Positions 17,155 to 24,046 of a stretch of DNA of 64,000 nt are shown here, piece by piece. The DNA is from JAJTGZ01 sp964403525. Its GTDB lineage: Bacteria > Planctomycetota > Phycisphaerae > Phycisphaerales > UBA1924. Both the position numbers and the translations under genes were made by a program. The stretch spans positions 1-64,000 of the forward strand of contig CAYOGE010000005.1 of NCBI GenBank assembly GCA_964403525.1, given 5' to 3'. The notes under the pieces were generated by a model that worked only from the letters and a program-made list of their open reading frames with translations, was not told the DNA's origin and ran no database searches. Within the stretch, counting starts at the first letter, position 1. Each line of letters starts with the position of its first letter.

Positions 17155-17682
17155 TCAATCAGGCTTTGCGGCGGGGCGTCGCAGGAGGTTATCGACGGCC
17201 ATCATGCCCGGGCCGACGAGCACGATCAGCAGCCCGGCTGCGCCCATCACCGAGTTTCGGACCAGGTGACACCAACCCATGGGTTCATCGCCGCAGAACA
17301 GCTTGAGCGCCCCGAAGCACCCGCACTTGACGTCAAGGCCGCGGGCCATGACGGAGGCGATCCCGGCGATAAACGCCCCCATCATGAGCATGACCAGCAC
17401 GGCCGCCCCTCGGGCCCACAGCCCCAGCACGAGCAGCAGGCCGCTGAGCAACTCGGCCCAGGGCACAACGCGAGCGAGCACCTGGAGCAGCGGCTCGGCG
17501 AACCCGAGGTCGAACGCCTTGACCGACGCGTAGGAGAAGTCACCGTTGGTGAGCTTCATGTACCCGGCGAGGATGAAGAGCCCTCCCAGCACAAGACGCA
17601 CAACCGTCGGGACGCCACCGCAAAGGCTGAGCCCGCACGCGCCGCTTCCGGCTGCACAATCGTTTCCTGCGGTCGGGTTCAC
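17155..17682 (-). CDS. MauE/DoxX-type membrane protein
   Basis: A 175-residue integral membrane protein with four helices: VVRLVLGGLFILAGYMKL, ELLSGLLLVLGLWARG, AAVLVMLMMGAFIAGIASVMA and a last helix with MGAAGLLIVLVGPGMM. The family includes MauE and DoxX relatives, which share folds with disulfide-handling proteins. Paired cysteines are conspicuous: C9, C15 and C20 in the N-terminal tail and the KCGCFGALKLFCGD loop. It is the last gene of the DUF1573-rhodanese-MauE operon; GTG 17682 overlaps the rhodanese stop in GTGA. A role in sulfur or thiol-redox transfer across the membrane is inference. Confidence 0.8.
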   Translation of the reverse strand: MNPTAGNDCAAGSGACGLSLCGGVPTVVRLVLGGLFILAGYMKLTNGDFSYASVKAFDLGFAEPLLQVLARVVPWAELLSGLLLVLGLWARGAAVLVMLMMGAFIAGIASVMARGLDVKCGCFGALKLFCGDEPMGWCHLVRNSVMGAAGLLIVLVGPGMMAVDNLLRRPAAKPD

Positions 17683-18248
17683 CGCTCCACCGCCTCTCCG
17701 GCCTTTGTCCAGCCGGTGAAGCCGTCTTCGTAGACAAACGTCTGCGAGAAGCCGAGGTCCTTCAGGCGAAGTGCGACCATCTTCGATGCGTCACAATTCC
17801 CACCGCCGCAGTACACAACGATCGGCAGGTCGCGGCTGAGCCGCTGGAGCACCGCGTCTGGAACCTTGCCGAAGAACTCGCCCGGCGGCAGGTTGATGGC
17901 ACCACCGATCCGTCCGACCGCAAACTCTGCCGGCTCGCGAGCGTCGACAATCTGCAGAGGAAGCGGCCCGGCCATCAGTTCTTTGAAGCGGGCGAGCGTG
18001 ACCATGCGGTCATCGTGCGCCGGTGGAGCAGGCGGAACGGGCGTCACGTTGGGGGCCGCTGGCTCCAGCTTTGGCGGCTGCTCGCCCTGGCCCGTCGTGG
18101 GCACGGGCTCTTGCTTTGGAGGGTTTGCCGGGGGGCTCTGGCTGTCCCAGGTGATAACCGGGCGCACGAAAGCATGGATCGTGCCAACCACCAGCGCGAG
18201 GACGCCGATGGCCGCACCCTGCATGATGGTCCGCGCGATGGGTTGCAT
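17679..18248 (-). CDS. Membrane-anchored rhodanese-domain protein
   Basis: A 189-residue protein with an N-terminal membrane anchor (about 8-28, MQGAAIGVLALVVGTIHAFV), a Pro-rich linker, and a rhodanese domain from about residue 80. Visible parts are LQIVDAREPAEFAVGRIGGAINLP and the active-site loop YCGGGNCDASKMVALRL, with the first Cys positioned as the sulfur-carrying residue. The domain ends with the usual FVYEDGFTGWTKAG. It would carry persulfide sulfur outside the cytoplasm. ATG 18248 is 2 bases after the DUF1573 stop, so the two are coupled. Confidence 0.87.
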   Translation of the reverse strand: MQPIARTIMQGAAIGVLALVVGTIHAFVRPVITWDSQSPPANPPKQEPVPTTGQGEQPPKLEPAAPNVTPVPPAPPAHDDRMVTLARFKELMAGPLPLQIVDAREPAEFAVGRIGGAINLPPGEFFGKVPDAVLQRLSRDLPIVVYCGGGNCDASKMVALRLKDLGFSQTFVYEDGFTGWTKAGEAVER

Positions 18249-18250
18249 GC

Positions 18251-19438
18251 TTACTTCTTCTCCGGCGCCACCTTGGGGAGCATGACCGGTGATCCCATGC
18301 CCGGCGTCGGGCCCATCGGCCCGCGCCACAGGCCCATCAGCGGCACGCTGAACTCTTCCATGCCGCTCACGTTTGTCCGCACGCGAACCGAGCCGCGGAC
18401 GTCGGTCACGGTCGCGGGGGTCAAGCCGCTCGCCTTGACGCGGTACACGTTTCTCGCGCCCGGCTGGGCCGCGGACCCCGGCTGAACATCGAGGACGACC
18501 TTCATTTCCGCGGGGCAGTCGACGGTCTCGACGGAGTAGATCTCGAAAGGGTTGCCCGTTCGTGAGTTGACGGTGATCTCAGAGGTCCAGGGCTGCTTGC
18601 CGGCGCTCATGCTCACGAACAGACGCTCGGGAACGGGCATCAGCTCGCCCACGACGCGCCCCGCGAGCGAGACGGTGTAGGTGGGGTTCTTCGGGTCGTT
18701 GGTCGTGATGACCAGCCCGGTGCTGTAGGTGCCGATGCTCGCGTCGTCGTTGAAGTGCGTTTTGAAGCGCACGCGGTCCACGGTTGCTCCGTCCATCTCG
18801 ACCTTGTCCGCCGGGAGCTGCTCAACCTTGAACCGGGGATCGTTCATCGTAAAGCCGGTCACCTGGAAGCCCTCCATGCGGCTCATGATGCTCAGCTCCT
18901 GGTCCTTCCCTTCGTGCAGCTTCATGTCGCCGAACCAGACGCTCGACGGCTCGACCATCAGCCGGGGGCGGACGAGGGCTTTCAGGTGCAGCTCAACGTT
19001 CGGGGCCGGCGTGTAGTCGGTTTCCAGCGTGATCGTCTTCAGCTCCAGCCCGCGCTTGCCCTTGGGGTTGAACGTCACTTCGATCGCGGCCTCTTCTCCT
19101 GGCGCAAGGACCTGCTTGGTCGGGGCGCCCACAGCGCAACCACAGCTGGTCTTGGTGTTGATGATCCTGACGGTCTGGTCGCTGGTGTTCTTGAACTGGA
19201 AAGAGAACTTGACGGGCTCTTCGTCGCTGATTGCGCCCCAGTCGTGCACCATGGTGACGAACTCGAACGCGCCGCCGCGGTTTTGGGGCTCAAGGGCCGG
19301 CTTGGCGTTGATCGGCTCCATGCCGCCGGGCTGCTTGCCGGGGGCCGCCGGGTCGCTGGCCGGTGGCTGCGCAAAGGCGCTGCCAGCCGCCAACACCAAC
19401 CAAGCCGCACACATCACGCTCGTCTTTGCAAAGTCCAT
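18251..19438 (-). CDS. DUF1573 exported protein with Ig-like domains
   Basis: A 395-residue protein with a signal peptide (1-23, GSAFAQ). The first Ig-like domain is DUF1573: FVTMVHDWGAISDEEPVKFSFQFKN, then INTKTSCGCAVGAPT with the conserved SCGC motif, and EVTFNPKGKRG. Two more beta-sandwich segments follow (VEPSSVWFGDMKLHEGK; SLAGRVVGELMPVPE). DUF1573 is a periplasmic domain common in Planctomycetes and Bacteroidetes; its role is unknown. ATG 19438 has GGAG 6 bases upstream. It is the first gene of the operon with the rhodanese and MauE-like genes. Confidence 0.88.
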   Translation of the reverse strand: MDFAKTSVMCAAWLVLAAGSAFAQPPASDPAAPGKQPGGMEPINAKPALEPQNRGGAFEFVTMVHDWGAISDEEPVKFSFQFKNTSDQTVRIINTKTSCGCAVGAPTKQVLAPGEEAAIEVTFNPKGKRGLELKTITLETDYTPAPNVELHLKALVRPRLMVEPSSVWFGDMKLHEGKDQELSIMSRMEGFQVTGFTMNDPRFKVEQLPADKVEMDGATVDRVRFKTHFNDDASIGTYSTGLVITTNDPKNPTYTVSLAGRVVGELMPVPERLFVSMSAGKQPWTSEITVNSRTGNPFEIYSVETVDCPAEMKVVLDVQPGSAAQPGARNVYRVKASGLTPATVTDVRGSVRVRTNVSGMEEFSVPLMGLWRGPMGPTPGMGSPVMLPKVAPEKK

Positions 19439-19467
19439 TGCCTGCTCCTGAGTAACGGGTTCTGCCG

Positions 19468-20238
19468 ATGGGCACTCCGACCTGCCCGACATCGGCTCTG
19501 CGGGGGGATGACAGTAGTCGACGTTCAGACAGGTTCTTTCCGCTTGGGCGTGGAGCGCTCGGGTTCATTGCGCGGAATTCCCTGGCTTTCCGAGCGCCCG
19601 CTGCCGCGGGGGCAACAATCCCCAAACCTCTTGACCCCTTCGCCCTGTTGCCTCCTCTGACGAACTACCCCCCTTCACCTCAGGCCTTTGCCGCTGCTCA
19701 CGCCGCCCTGGCGGCCTGGGTGCAGCGCAGGCTGACGCAATTGACCGCCGACCCCGGTGCAGCCGAGGACCTCGCTCAGCGCACGTGGATGGCCGTATGG
19801 GAAGCCGTCAGGGACGGCCGGTACGACCCTCAGCGCGCCGCGATGTCTACGTACGTCTACGCCGTCAGCCAGAACGTGTTCCGGAACTGGGCACGCTCAA
19901 GGGCGACTTCGGCCAGCCACGCGGCTGCGATTGCGGCTGCTTCAGCCGCTGAGGCGACCCCGGACGCTGACCCGATTGAAGATGCGGAGGTCGTTGACGA
20001 ACTTCGCGGGGTCCTTCGGGACGGGGCGCCCGGCCTTGCCGCGGGTAGTCTGAGGGTCCTGCAGTTGATCGCCCAGGGCTTGACAGACCGCGAACTGGCA
20101 AAGGCCCTCGCCGTCGCCCCGAGCACGGCCCACGCCCGAAGACGTGAAGCGCTCGACGCCCTGCGGAATCACCTGGAGAAGCGTTTTTCTCCCGAGCGCT
20201 CGCCCACGCAGTGCAAACAACAGTCAGGTAACCCATGA
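19468..20238 (+). CDS. ECF-type RNA polymerase sigma factor
   Basis: Up to 256 residues; the conserved part starts near residue 70. Region 2 is ADPGAAEDLAQRTWMAVWEA followed by STYVYAVSQNVFRNWARSR. Region 4 is SLRVLQLIAQGLTDRELAKALAV with a helix-turn-helix continuing into STAHARRREALDAL. The start is uncertain: the frame is open from 19468, but TTG 19648 would give a normal ECF length with more promoter space. Neither has a good ribosome site. Its stop overlaps the start of the next gene (ATGA), suggesting a regulator pair. The target promoter is unknown. Confidence 0.8.
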   Translation: MGTPTCPTSALRGDDSSRRSDRFFPLGRGALGFIARNSLAFRAPAAAGATIPKPLDPFALLPPLTNYPPSPQAFAAAHAALAAWVQRRLTQLTADPGAAEDLAQRTWMAVWEAVRDGRYDPQRAAMSTYVYAVSQNVFRNWARSRATSASHAAAIAAASAAEATPDADPIEDAEVVDELRGVLRDGAPGLAAGSLRVLQLIAQGLTDRELAKALAVAPSTAHARRREALDALRNHLEKRFSPERSPTQCKQQSGNP

Positions 20239-20840
20239 TCAGCGACGATCGAATGCTGCGACTGCTCCGTGACGCGGATGCGCTCAACACCTTTGAGCAC
20301 GGGCGGATCCCCGCGCGGGCGGTGCGGCGAATCCCGCTGCTGGCTGCCGCGATCGCGGCCGCGGTGCTGATCGCTGGAGCGGTGGTGGCGATCTACGGCT
20401 CGCTCAATCGTTCTTCACCCCGCGGCGTGGTTGAGGTTGCGGGCAAGCCACCCCGGCAGGATTCGCCGGACGTTGCTGCTTCACCCACCTCGTCCCTGCT
20501 GCTTGCGGTATACCAGAACGGGGCAGGGAAACTCTCGTGTGTGAATTGGTCGACGGACGTGCTCAAAGGGCGGGCGGTCACGTCGCTTTCTGCGAACGAA
20601 CTGACGCGGCTTGGCCTGACGCTCGCTTGTGACCCGGAGGCGGCGAGGATCCTCGTGGTTGGCCTTGAGGGCCCCGCCGGATCGCTCCCGTGCAGCGATG
20701 CCCGCGCCCAGGCTGTGGCGCAGTGCCTTTCAACGACGCCGCCGTGTGCTGCCGGGGTGTTCAACCCACGCACGTGCGCCGCGGCCGGTTGCCTTGATAC
20801 CGACGTGAAGGTGCGGATTGAGTCGCTCGCGTTGAAGTGA
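20235..20840 (+). CDS. One-TM protein coupled to ECF sigma, possible anti-sigma factor
   Basis: A 201-residue protein. Residues 1-32 are cytoplasmic (MISDDRMLRLLRDADALNTF), 33-55 form one membrane helix (LLAAAIAAAVLIAGAVVAIYG), and the remainder is periplasmic. The end is cysteine-rich: PCSDARAQAVAQCLS, PPCAAG, RTCAAAGC. No zinc-binding anti-sigma HxxxCxxC motif is visible. Its ATGA overlap with the sigma gene and its topology fit an anti-sigma or sensor role, which I infer from context only. Confidence 0.7.
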   Translation: MISDDRMLRLLRDADALNTFEHGRIPARAVRRIPLLAAAIAAAVLIAGAVVAIYGSLNRSSPRGVVEVAGKPPRQDSPDVAASPTSSLLLAVYQNGAGKLSCVNWSTDVLKGRAVTSLSANELTRLGLTLACDPEAARILVVGLEGPAGSLPCSDARAQAVAQCLSTTPPCAAGVFNPRTCAAAGCLDTDVKVRIESLALK

Positions 20841-20880
20841 GCGCGGCATCGTCTTCGCGGCAGGCCCGGCGGGCTGTCGG

Positions 20881-21213
20881 CTAGACCATGGTGTCCATGG
20901 CGCCGGCCATGTCGATGTCTTTCTGGCTGATCCCGCCGGCGTCATGGGTGCTCAGCGTGATCGTCACCCGGTTGTAGCGGATGAGGATGTCGGGGTGGTG
21001 CTGAACCGCTTCGGCGGCGGCCGCGGCTCGGTCGACAAACCGCATGGCCTCGACGAAATCTTTGAACGAGTAGGTCCGCTGGATTGTGTCGCCGACCTGG
21101 GCCCACTCGGTCAACCGCTCAAGCTCGAGGGCGATCTGGGTCTCGCCCAGGCGGGCCACCTTGAACTCGTGCTTGCCGCCCGACCCGGCCGCCTTCGCTG
21201 CTCGCTTCGCCAT
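20881..21213 (-). CDS. Pterin-4a-carbinolamine dehydratase
   Basis: A 110-residue PCD/DCoH-family protein that dehydrates 4a-hydroxytetrahydropterin. It contains YSFKDFVEAMRFVDRAAAAAE, the active-site VQHHPDILIRYNRVTITLSTHD, and GISQKDIDMA at the end. The [E/Q]-x-x-x-H-H-P and T-H-x-x-x-G-[I/L] pattern is the family signature. The N-terminal 15 residues are Lys/Ala-rich. No aromatic amino acid hydroxylase is nearby. ATG 21213 is used. Confidence 0.92.
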   Translation of the reverse strand: MAKRAAKAAGSGGKHEFKVARLGETQIALELERLTEWAQVGDTIQRTYSFKDFVEAMRFVDRAAAAAEAVQHHPDILIRYNRVTITLSTHDAGGISQKDIDMAGAMDTMV

Positions 21214-21221
21214 AGGCTGGG

Positions 21222-21227
21222 AGTGTA
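21222..21227 (-). promoter_or_regulatory. Predicted -10 of pterin dehydratase gene
   Basis: TACACT lies 8 bases before ATG 21213 on the minus strand. It overlaps the opposite-strand -10 of the GluQ-like gene by two bases. Confidence 0.5.
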
Positions 21228-21231
21228 TCGT
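21226..21231 (+). promoter_or_regulatory. Predicted -10 of GluQ-like gene
   Basis: TATCGT lies 8 bases before GTG 21240. It overlaps the divergent hexamer of the pterin dehydratase gene. Confidence 0.4.
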
Positions 21232-21239
21232 CCTCCTCC

Positions 21240-22196
21240 GTGCCACCGCAAACCCCCACAACGCGGCTCGCGCCTTCGCCCACGGGCGCGCTGCACCTTG
21301 GCAATGCATTTGCTTTCATGGTGAACTGGGCCTTCGCTCGATCCGGGGGGGGCCGGATCGTCCTCCGCATTGAAGACCTTGACGGCCCGCGGGTGAAGTG
21401 GGGGGCGGCCGATGACATCGTGGGGACGCTCCGGTGGCTGGGCATCGACTGGGACGAGGGGCCGCACTTTCAGAGCGCCGACCTGACGCCGTACGTGCGT
21501 GCGATGGGAGCGCTCGCGGGGCGCGCTGTCGCTTATCCGAGCGAACTGACAAGGGGCGAGATCGAGGCCGCGGCAGGAGCGCCCCAGGAGGGCGCGGGCG
21601 AGTCGCGTTTTCCGGCATCGCTGCGTCCGGCGGGATGGGACGCCGCGTGTTCCTTCGCCGATACGGGCAGCAACTGGCGGTTTGCGACCCCGGACCGCGT
21701 TGTCCGGTTTCATGACCGCATAGCGGGCGAGCAGGCGATCAATCCTTCAACATCGATCGGCGACTTTGTGCTGTGGACCAAGCGCGGGGTGCCCTCGTAC
21801 CAACTCGCCGTCGTGGTTGACGATGCCCGCCGGGGCGTCACCGAGGTCGTGCGTGGGAACGACCTGCTCGACTCTGCCGCTCGCCAGCTCCTGCTGTACG
21901 AGGCGCTTGGGATCGCTGAGACCCCGCGTTACGCTCATGTGCCGCTGGTGGTCGGCCCCGACGGCCGGCGGCTCGCCAAGCGGCACGGCGACAGCCGGAT
22001 CGAGTTCTACCGCGGCAAGGGCGTCCCGCCCGAGGCGGTCGTCGGCCTGATCGCTCACTGGTGCGGCATGACGTCCCGTCTTGGCACGATGACGGCGATA
22101 GAGTTCCGCGAGGGTTTTTCACTCGACCGCATCGCCGGGGAATCCCGACGGCTTTTTACACCGAAGGATGACGCATGGCTCCTCTCGCAGGCTTGA
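21240..22196 (+). CDS. gluQ: Glutamyl-Q tRNA(Asp) synthetase-like protein
   Basis: A 318-residue class I synthetase catalytic domain without an anticodon-binding domain, as in GluQ, which attaches glutamate to queuosine in tRNA-Asp. It has the HIGH-like APSPTGALHLGN, RIEDLDGPR, VVDDARRGVTEVVRGNDLLDSAARQLLLYEAL and the KMSKS-like RRLAKRHGD. The zinc ligands of E. coli GluQ (CxC after the Y-W) are missing: the site reads AVAYPSELTRGEI. Start GTG 21240 gives a natural N-terminus. The next gene begins 22 bases before its stop. A truncated GltX-like function is the alternative. Confidence 0.85.
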   Translation: MPPQTPTTRLAPSPTGALHLGNAFAFMVNWAFARSGGGRIVLRIEDLDGPRVKWGAADDIVGTLRWLGIDWDEGPHFQSADLTPYVRAMGALAGRAVAYPSELTRGEIEAAAGAPQEGAGESRFPASLRPAGWDAACSFADTGSNWRFATPDRVVRFHDRIAGEQAINPSTSIGDFVLWTKRGVPSYQLAVVVDDARRGVTEVVRGNDLLDSAARQLLLYEALGIAETPRYAHVPLVVGPDGRRLAKRHGDSRIEFYRGKGVPPEAVVGLIAHWCGMTSRLGTMTAIEFREGFSLDRIAGESRRLFTPKDDAWLLSQA

Positions 22197-22738
22197 GCTC
22201 TTCACGCACGTGGCTGCTGGCGGTGACACCAATTGTTCTTGCAGGGTGCGCGACGATGACAGGTTGCGACGACCGAGTATCGGCCGCCAATGCGAAGGTC
22301 AAGATCGCGGGGCAGAGCTTCTATCTCGAGACGGCGCTCGACGATCCGACCCGCTTCCGCGGGCTTTCGGAGCGAACGAGCATCGAGCCTGACGGCGGGA
22401 TGCTCTTTGTTTTTCCCGATCGCCGCGACCCGAGCCTGGGCGGATTTGTGATGCGCGATTGCCCGATCCCCATCGACATCCTCTACGTGGACAAGGGAGG
22501 ACGCATCGTATCGACGTTTGAGATGGTCCCCGAGGCGCCGCGCGATCCGTCCAAGGGAGAGGGGACAGCGAAGGACCCCAACAACATCCCCTACAACTCA
22601 CGGCTCAAGCAGTACACGAGCCGCTATCCGTACTACTTCGTGATTGAGCTGCGTGAGGGAAGCCTGAAGAAGCTCAACGTAAAGGAAGGGGACATGGTGG
22701 AGTTTGATCGGGAGGGCCTGCTGAAGCTCGCCAAGTAG
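22175..22738 (+). CDS. DUF192 family lipoprotein
   Basis: A 187-residue protein with a lipoprotein signal (VTPIVLAGC, Cys as acylation site). The DUF192 domain at about 45-187 carries FYLETALDDPTRFRGLSER, GMLFVFPDRRDPSLGGFVMRDCPIPIDILYVD, IVSTFEMVPEAP and YFVIELREGSLKKLNVKEGD. DUF192 proteins are small exported beta-barrel-like proteins of unknown biochemical role. An insertion with GTAKDPNNIPYNSRLKQYTS separates the two halves. ATG 22175 has AAGGA 7 bases upstream, inside the end of the synthetase gene, so the two are co-transcribed. Confidence 0.85.
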   Translation: MAPLAGLSSSRTWLLAVTPIVLAGCATMTGCDDRVSAANAKVKIAGQSFYLETALDDPTRFRGLSERTSIEPDGGMLFVFPDRRDPSLGGFVMRDCPIPIDILYVDKGGRIVSTFEMVPEAPRDPSKGEGTAKDPNNIPYNSRLKQYTSRYPYYFVIELREGSLKKLNVKEGDMVEFDREGLLKLAK

Positions 22739-22750
22739 ATTCGGCGGGCT

Positions 22751-23494
22751 TCACGCGTCTTCAGCGAGCGATGCTTCGGCTTCAACGCGCCCGCCGGTCT
22801 GGTGAACGTCGCTCTCGACCAGACCGTCGCGCAGCGTGATGACCCGCTGCGTCAGGCGCGAGACCTCGGGGCTGTGGGTGACGATGATGATCGTCCGGCC
22901 GTCGTCGTGCAGCTTCTCGAACAGGCGGAGCACCGCACGCCCGGTCTTGCTGTCGAGGTTGCCGGTTGGCTCGTCGGCCATCAGCACCGCCGGACCGGTG
23001 ACGAGCGCTCGGGCGATCGCCGCGCGCTGCTGCTGGCCTCCGGAAAGCTCCATCGGACGGTGACCCATCCGGTTGTCAAGCTCGACCATCGCAAGCGTTT
23101 TCTCCGCCCGTTCCCGGCGTTCGTTGCGGTGAACGCCCTGGTAAAAGAGCGGCACCTCCACGTTCTCGCGGATCGTCAGCTCGGGGATCAGGTTGAAGGC
23201 CTGGAACACGAAGCCGATCTTCCGGCCGCGGTAGGCGGAGAGCTCGTCGTCGGCCATGGCCTCGACGGCCTTGCCGTCGAGCAGGTAGCGGCCGTTGGTA
23301 GGACGGTCGAGGCAGCCGAGCACGTTCATCATGGTGCTCTTGCCCGAGCCTGAAGCGCCCATGATGGAAACGTACTGCCCGCTTGGGATGGAGATGTCAA
23401 CGCCGCGGAGAGCTTCGACAAGTACCGAGCCGTCGGGCTTGAAGTAGGTTTTGCGCACCCCGCGCAGCTCGACTACGGCGTTTGTTTCGCTCAC
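22751..23494 (-). CDS. ABC transporter ATP-binding protein, MacB/LolD type
   Basis: A 247-residue ATPase with Walker A GASGSGKST, Q-loop FVFQAFNLIPELT, signature LSGGQQQRAAIARAL, Walker B VLMADEPTGNLDS and switch His in IIIVTHSPEVS. The NLDSKTG and FNLIPELTIRENVEVPL patterns place it in the MacB/LolD/FtsE-like group, which works with FtsX-type permeases on lipoprotein or peptide export. No permease gene is adjacent, so the partner must be encoded elsewhere. Start GTG 23494. Confidence 0.93.
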   Translation of the reverse strand: MSETNAVVELRGVRKTYFKPDGSVLVEALRGVDISIPSGQYVSIMGASGSGKSTMMNVLGCLDRPTNGRYLLDGKAVEAMADDELSAYRGRKIGFVFQAFNLIPELTIRENVEVPLFYQGVHRNERRERAEKTLAMVELDNRMGHRPMELSGGQQQRAAIARALVTGPAVLMADEPTGNLDSKTGRAVLRLFEKLHDDGRTIIIVTHSPEVSRLTQRVITLRDGLVESDVHQTGGRVEAEASLAEDA

Positions 23495-23500
23495 TGTTGA

Positions 23501-23506
23501 ACGGTA
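23501..23506 (-). promoter_or_regulatory. Predicted -10 of leaderless ABC ATPase gene
   Basis: TACCGT lies 6 bases before GTG 23494 on the minus strand. There is no Shine-Dalgarno sequence. Confidence 0.4.
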
Positions 23507-23549
23507 GGGCGGCTTCGCCGGCCGCTCGCAATGCGGGCGGCGAGATCGG

Positions 23550-23891
23550 CTACTCCCCTTCCATCTGGAGCGTCGCCAGGGCGGTCAGCGGGTCCGGGGC
23601 GAACCGGAAGACTCGGTCGAGCCCGGTCATCAGGAAGACGGACCAGATGTTGTCGCTGACTGAGCAGAGCACCAGACCCTTGCTGTCTTCGACGAGTGCC
23701 TTGCGGAGGCGGAGCAGTTGGGCGAGGTGCGAAGAGGAGATGTACGTCACGCTGGTGAAGTTTAGCACAACGCTCTTGGCCGGCGATTCCTCGGCTTCGA
23801 GGCGCTCGATGATGGACGACAGCTCCTCGGACAGCTGCGGCTCGTCGCTCAGGTCTGAGATCGCGATCTGGTCGGACCAATCGGTGGGCAC
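23550..23891 (-). CDS. STAS-domain anti-sigma-factor antagonist-like protein
   Basis: A 113-residue single STAS domain. The centre reads SVVLNFTSVTYISSSHLAQLLRLRKALVED, matching the V-L-D/N-x-x-x-V-x-x-I-D/S-S-S/T pattern in which a serine is phosphorylated by a partner kinase. It ends LVLCSVSDNIWSVFLMTGLDRVF, as in SpoIIAA/RsbV proteins. The Asp before the SS pair is missing (YISSS). It would control a sigma factor or a signalling switch; no kinase is nearby. Start GTG 23891. Confidence 0.87.
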   Translation of the reverse strand: MPTDWSDQIAISDLSDEPQLSEELSSIIERLEAEESPAKSVVLNFTSVTYISSSHLAQLLRLRKALVEDSKGLVLCSVSDNIWSVFLMTGLDRVFRFAPDPLTALATLQMEGE

Positions 23892-23897
23892 GGGTCA

Positions 23898-23903
23898 ATT
23901 GTA
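23898..23903 (-). promoter_or_regulatory. Predicted -10 of leaderless STAS gene
   Basis: TACAAT, close to the sigma70 consensus, lies 6 bases before GTG 23891 on the minus strand. Confidence 0.5.
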
Positions 23904-24046
23904 ACGAATACCGACTGCAATTGCTGCCACCAGGGCCTGTGAATGCAGGCGGATTCGCTCTCAGAACAACGCGAGTGCGTATTCCCCCTAAGGGGTGGCC
24001 GCCCAAGGTTGGCGCAAGGATTCCCGGGGAATCCCCGGCCCGGCGG

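Noticed and set aside
24001..24046. Palindrome GGATTCCCGGGGAATCC after gyrA as terminator
   Set aside because: The stem is short and no T run follows on the minus strand.
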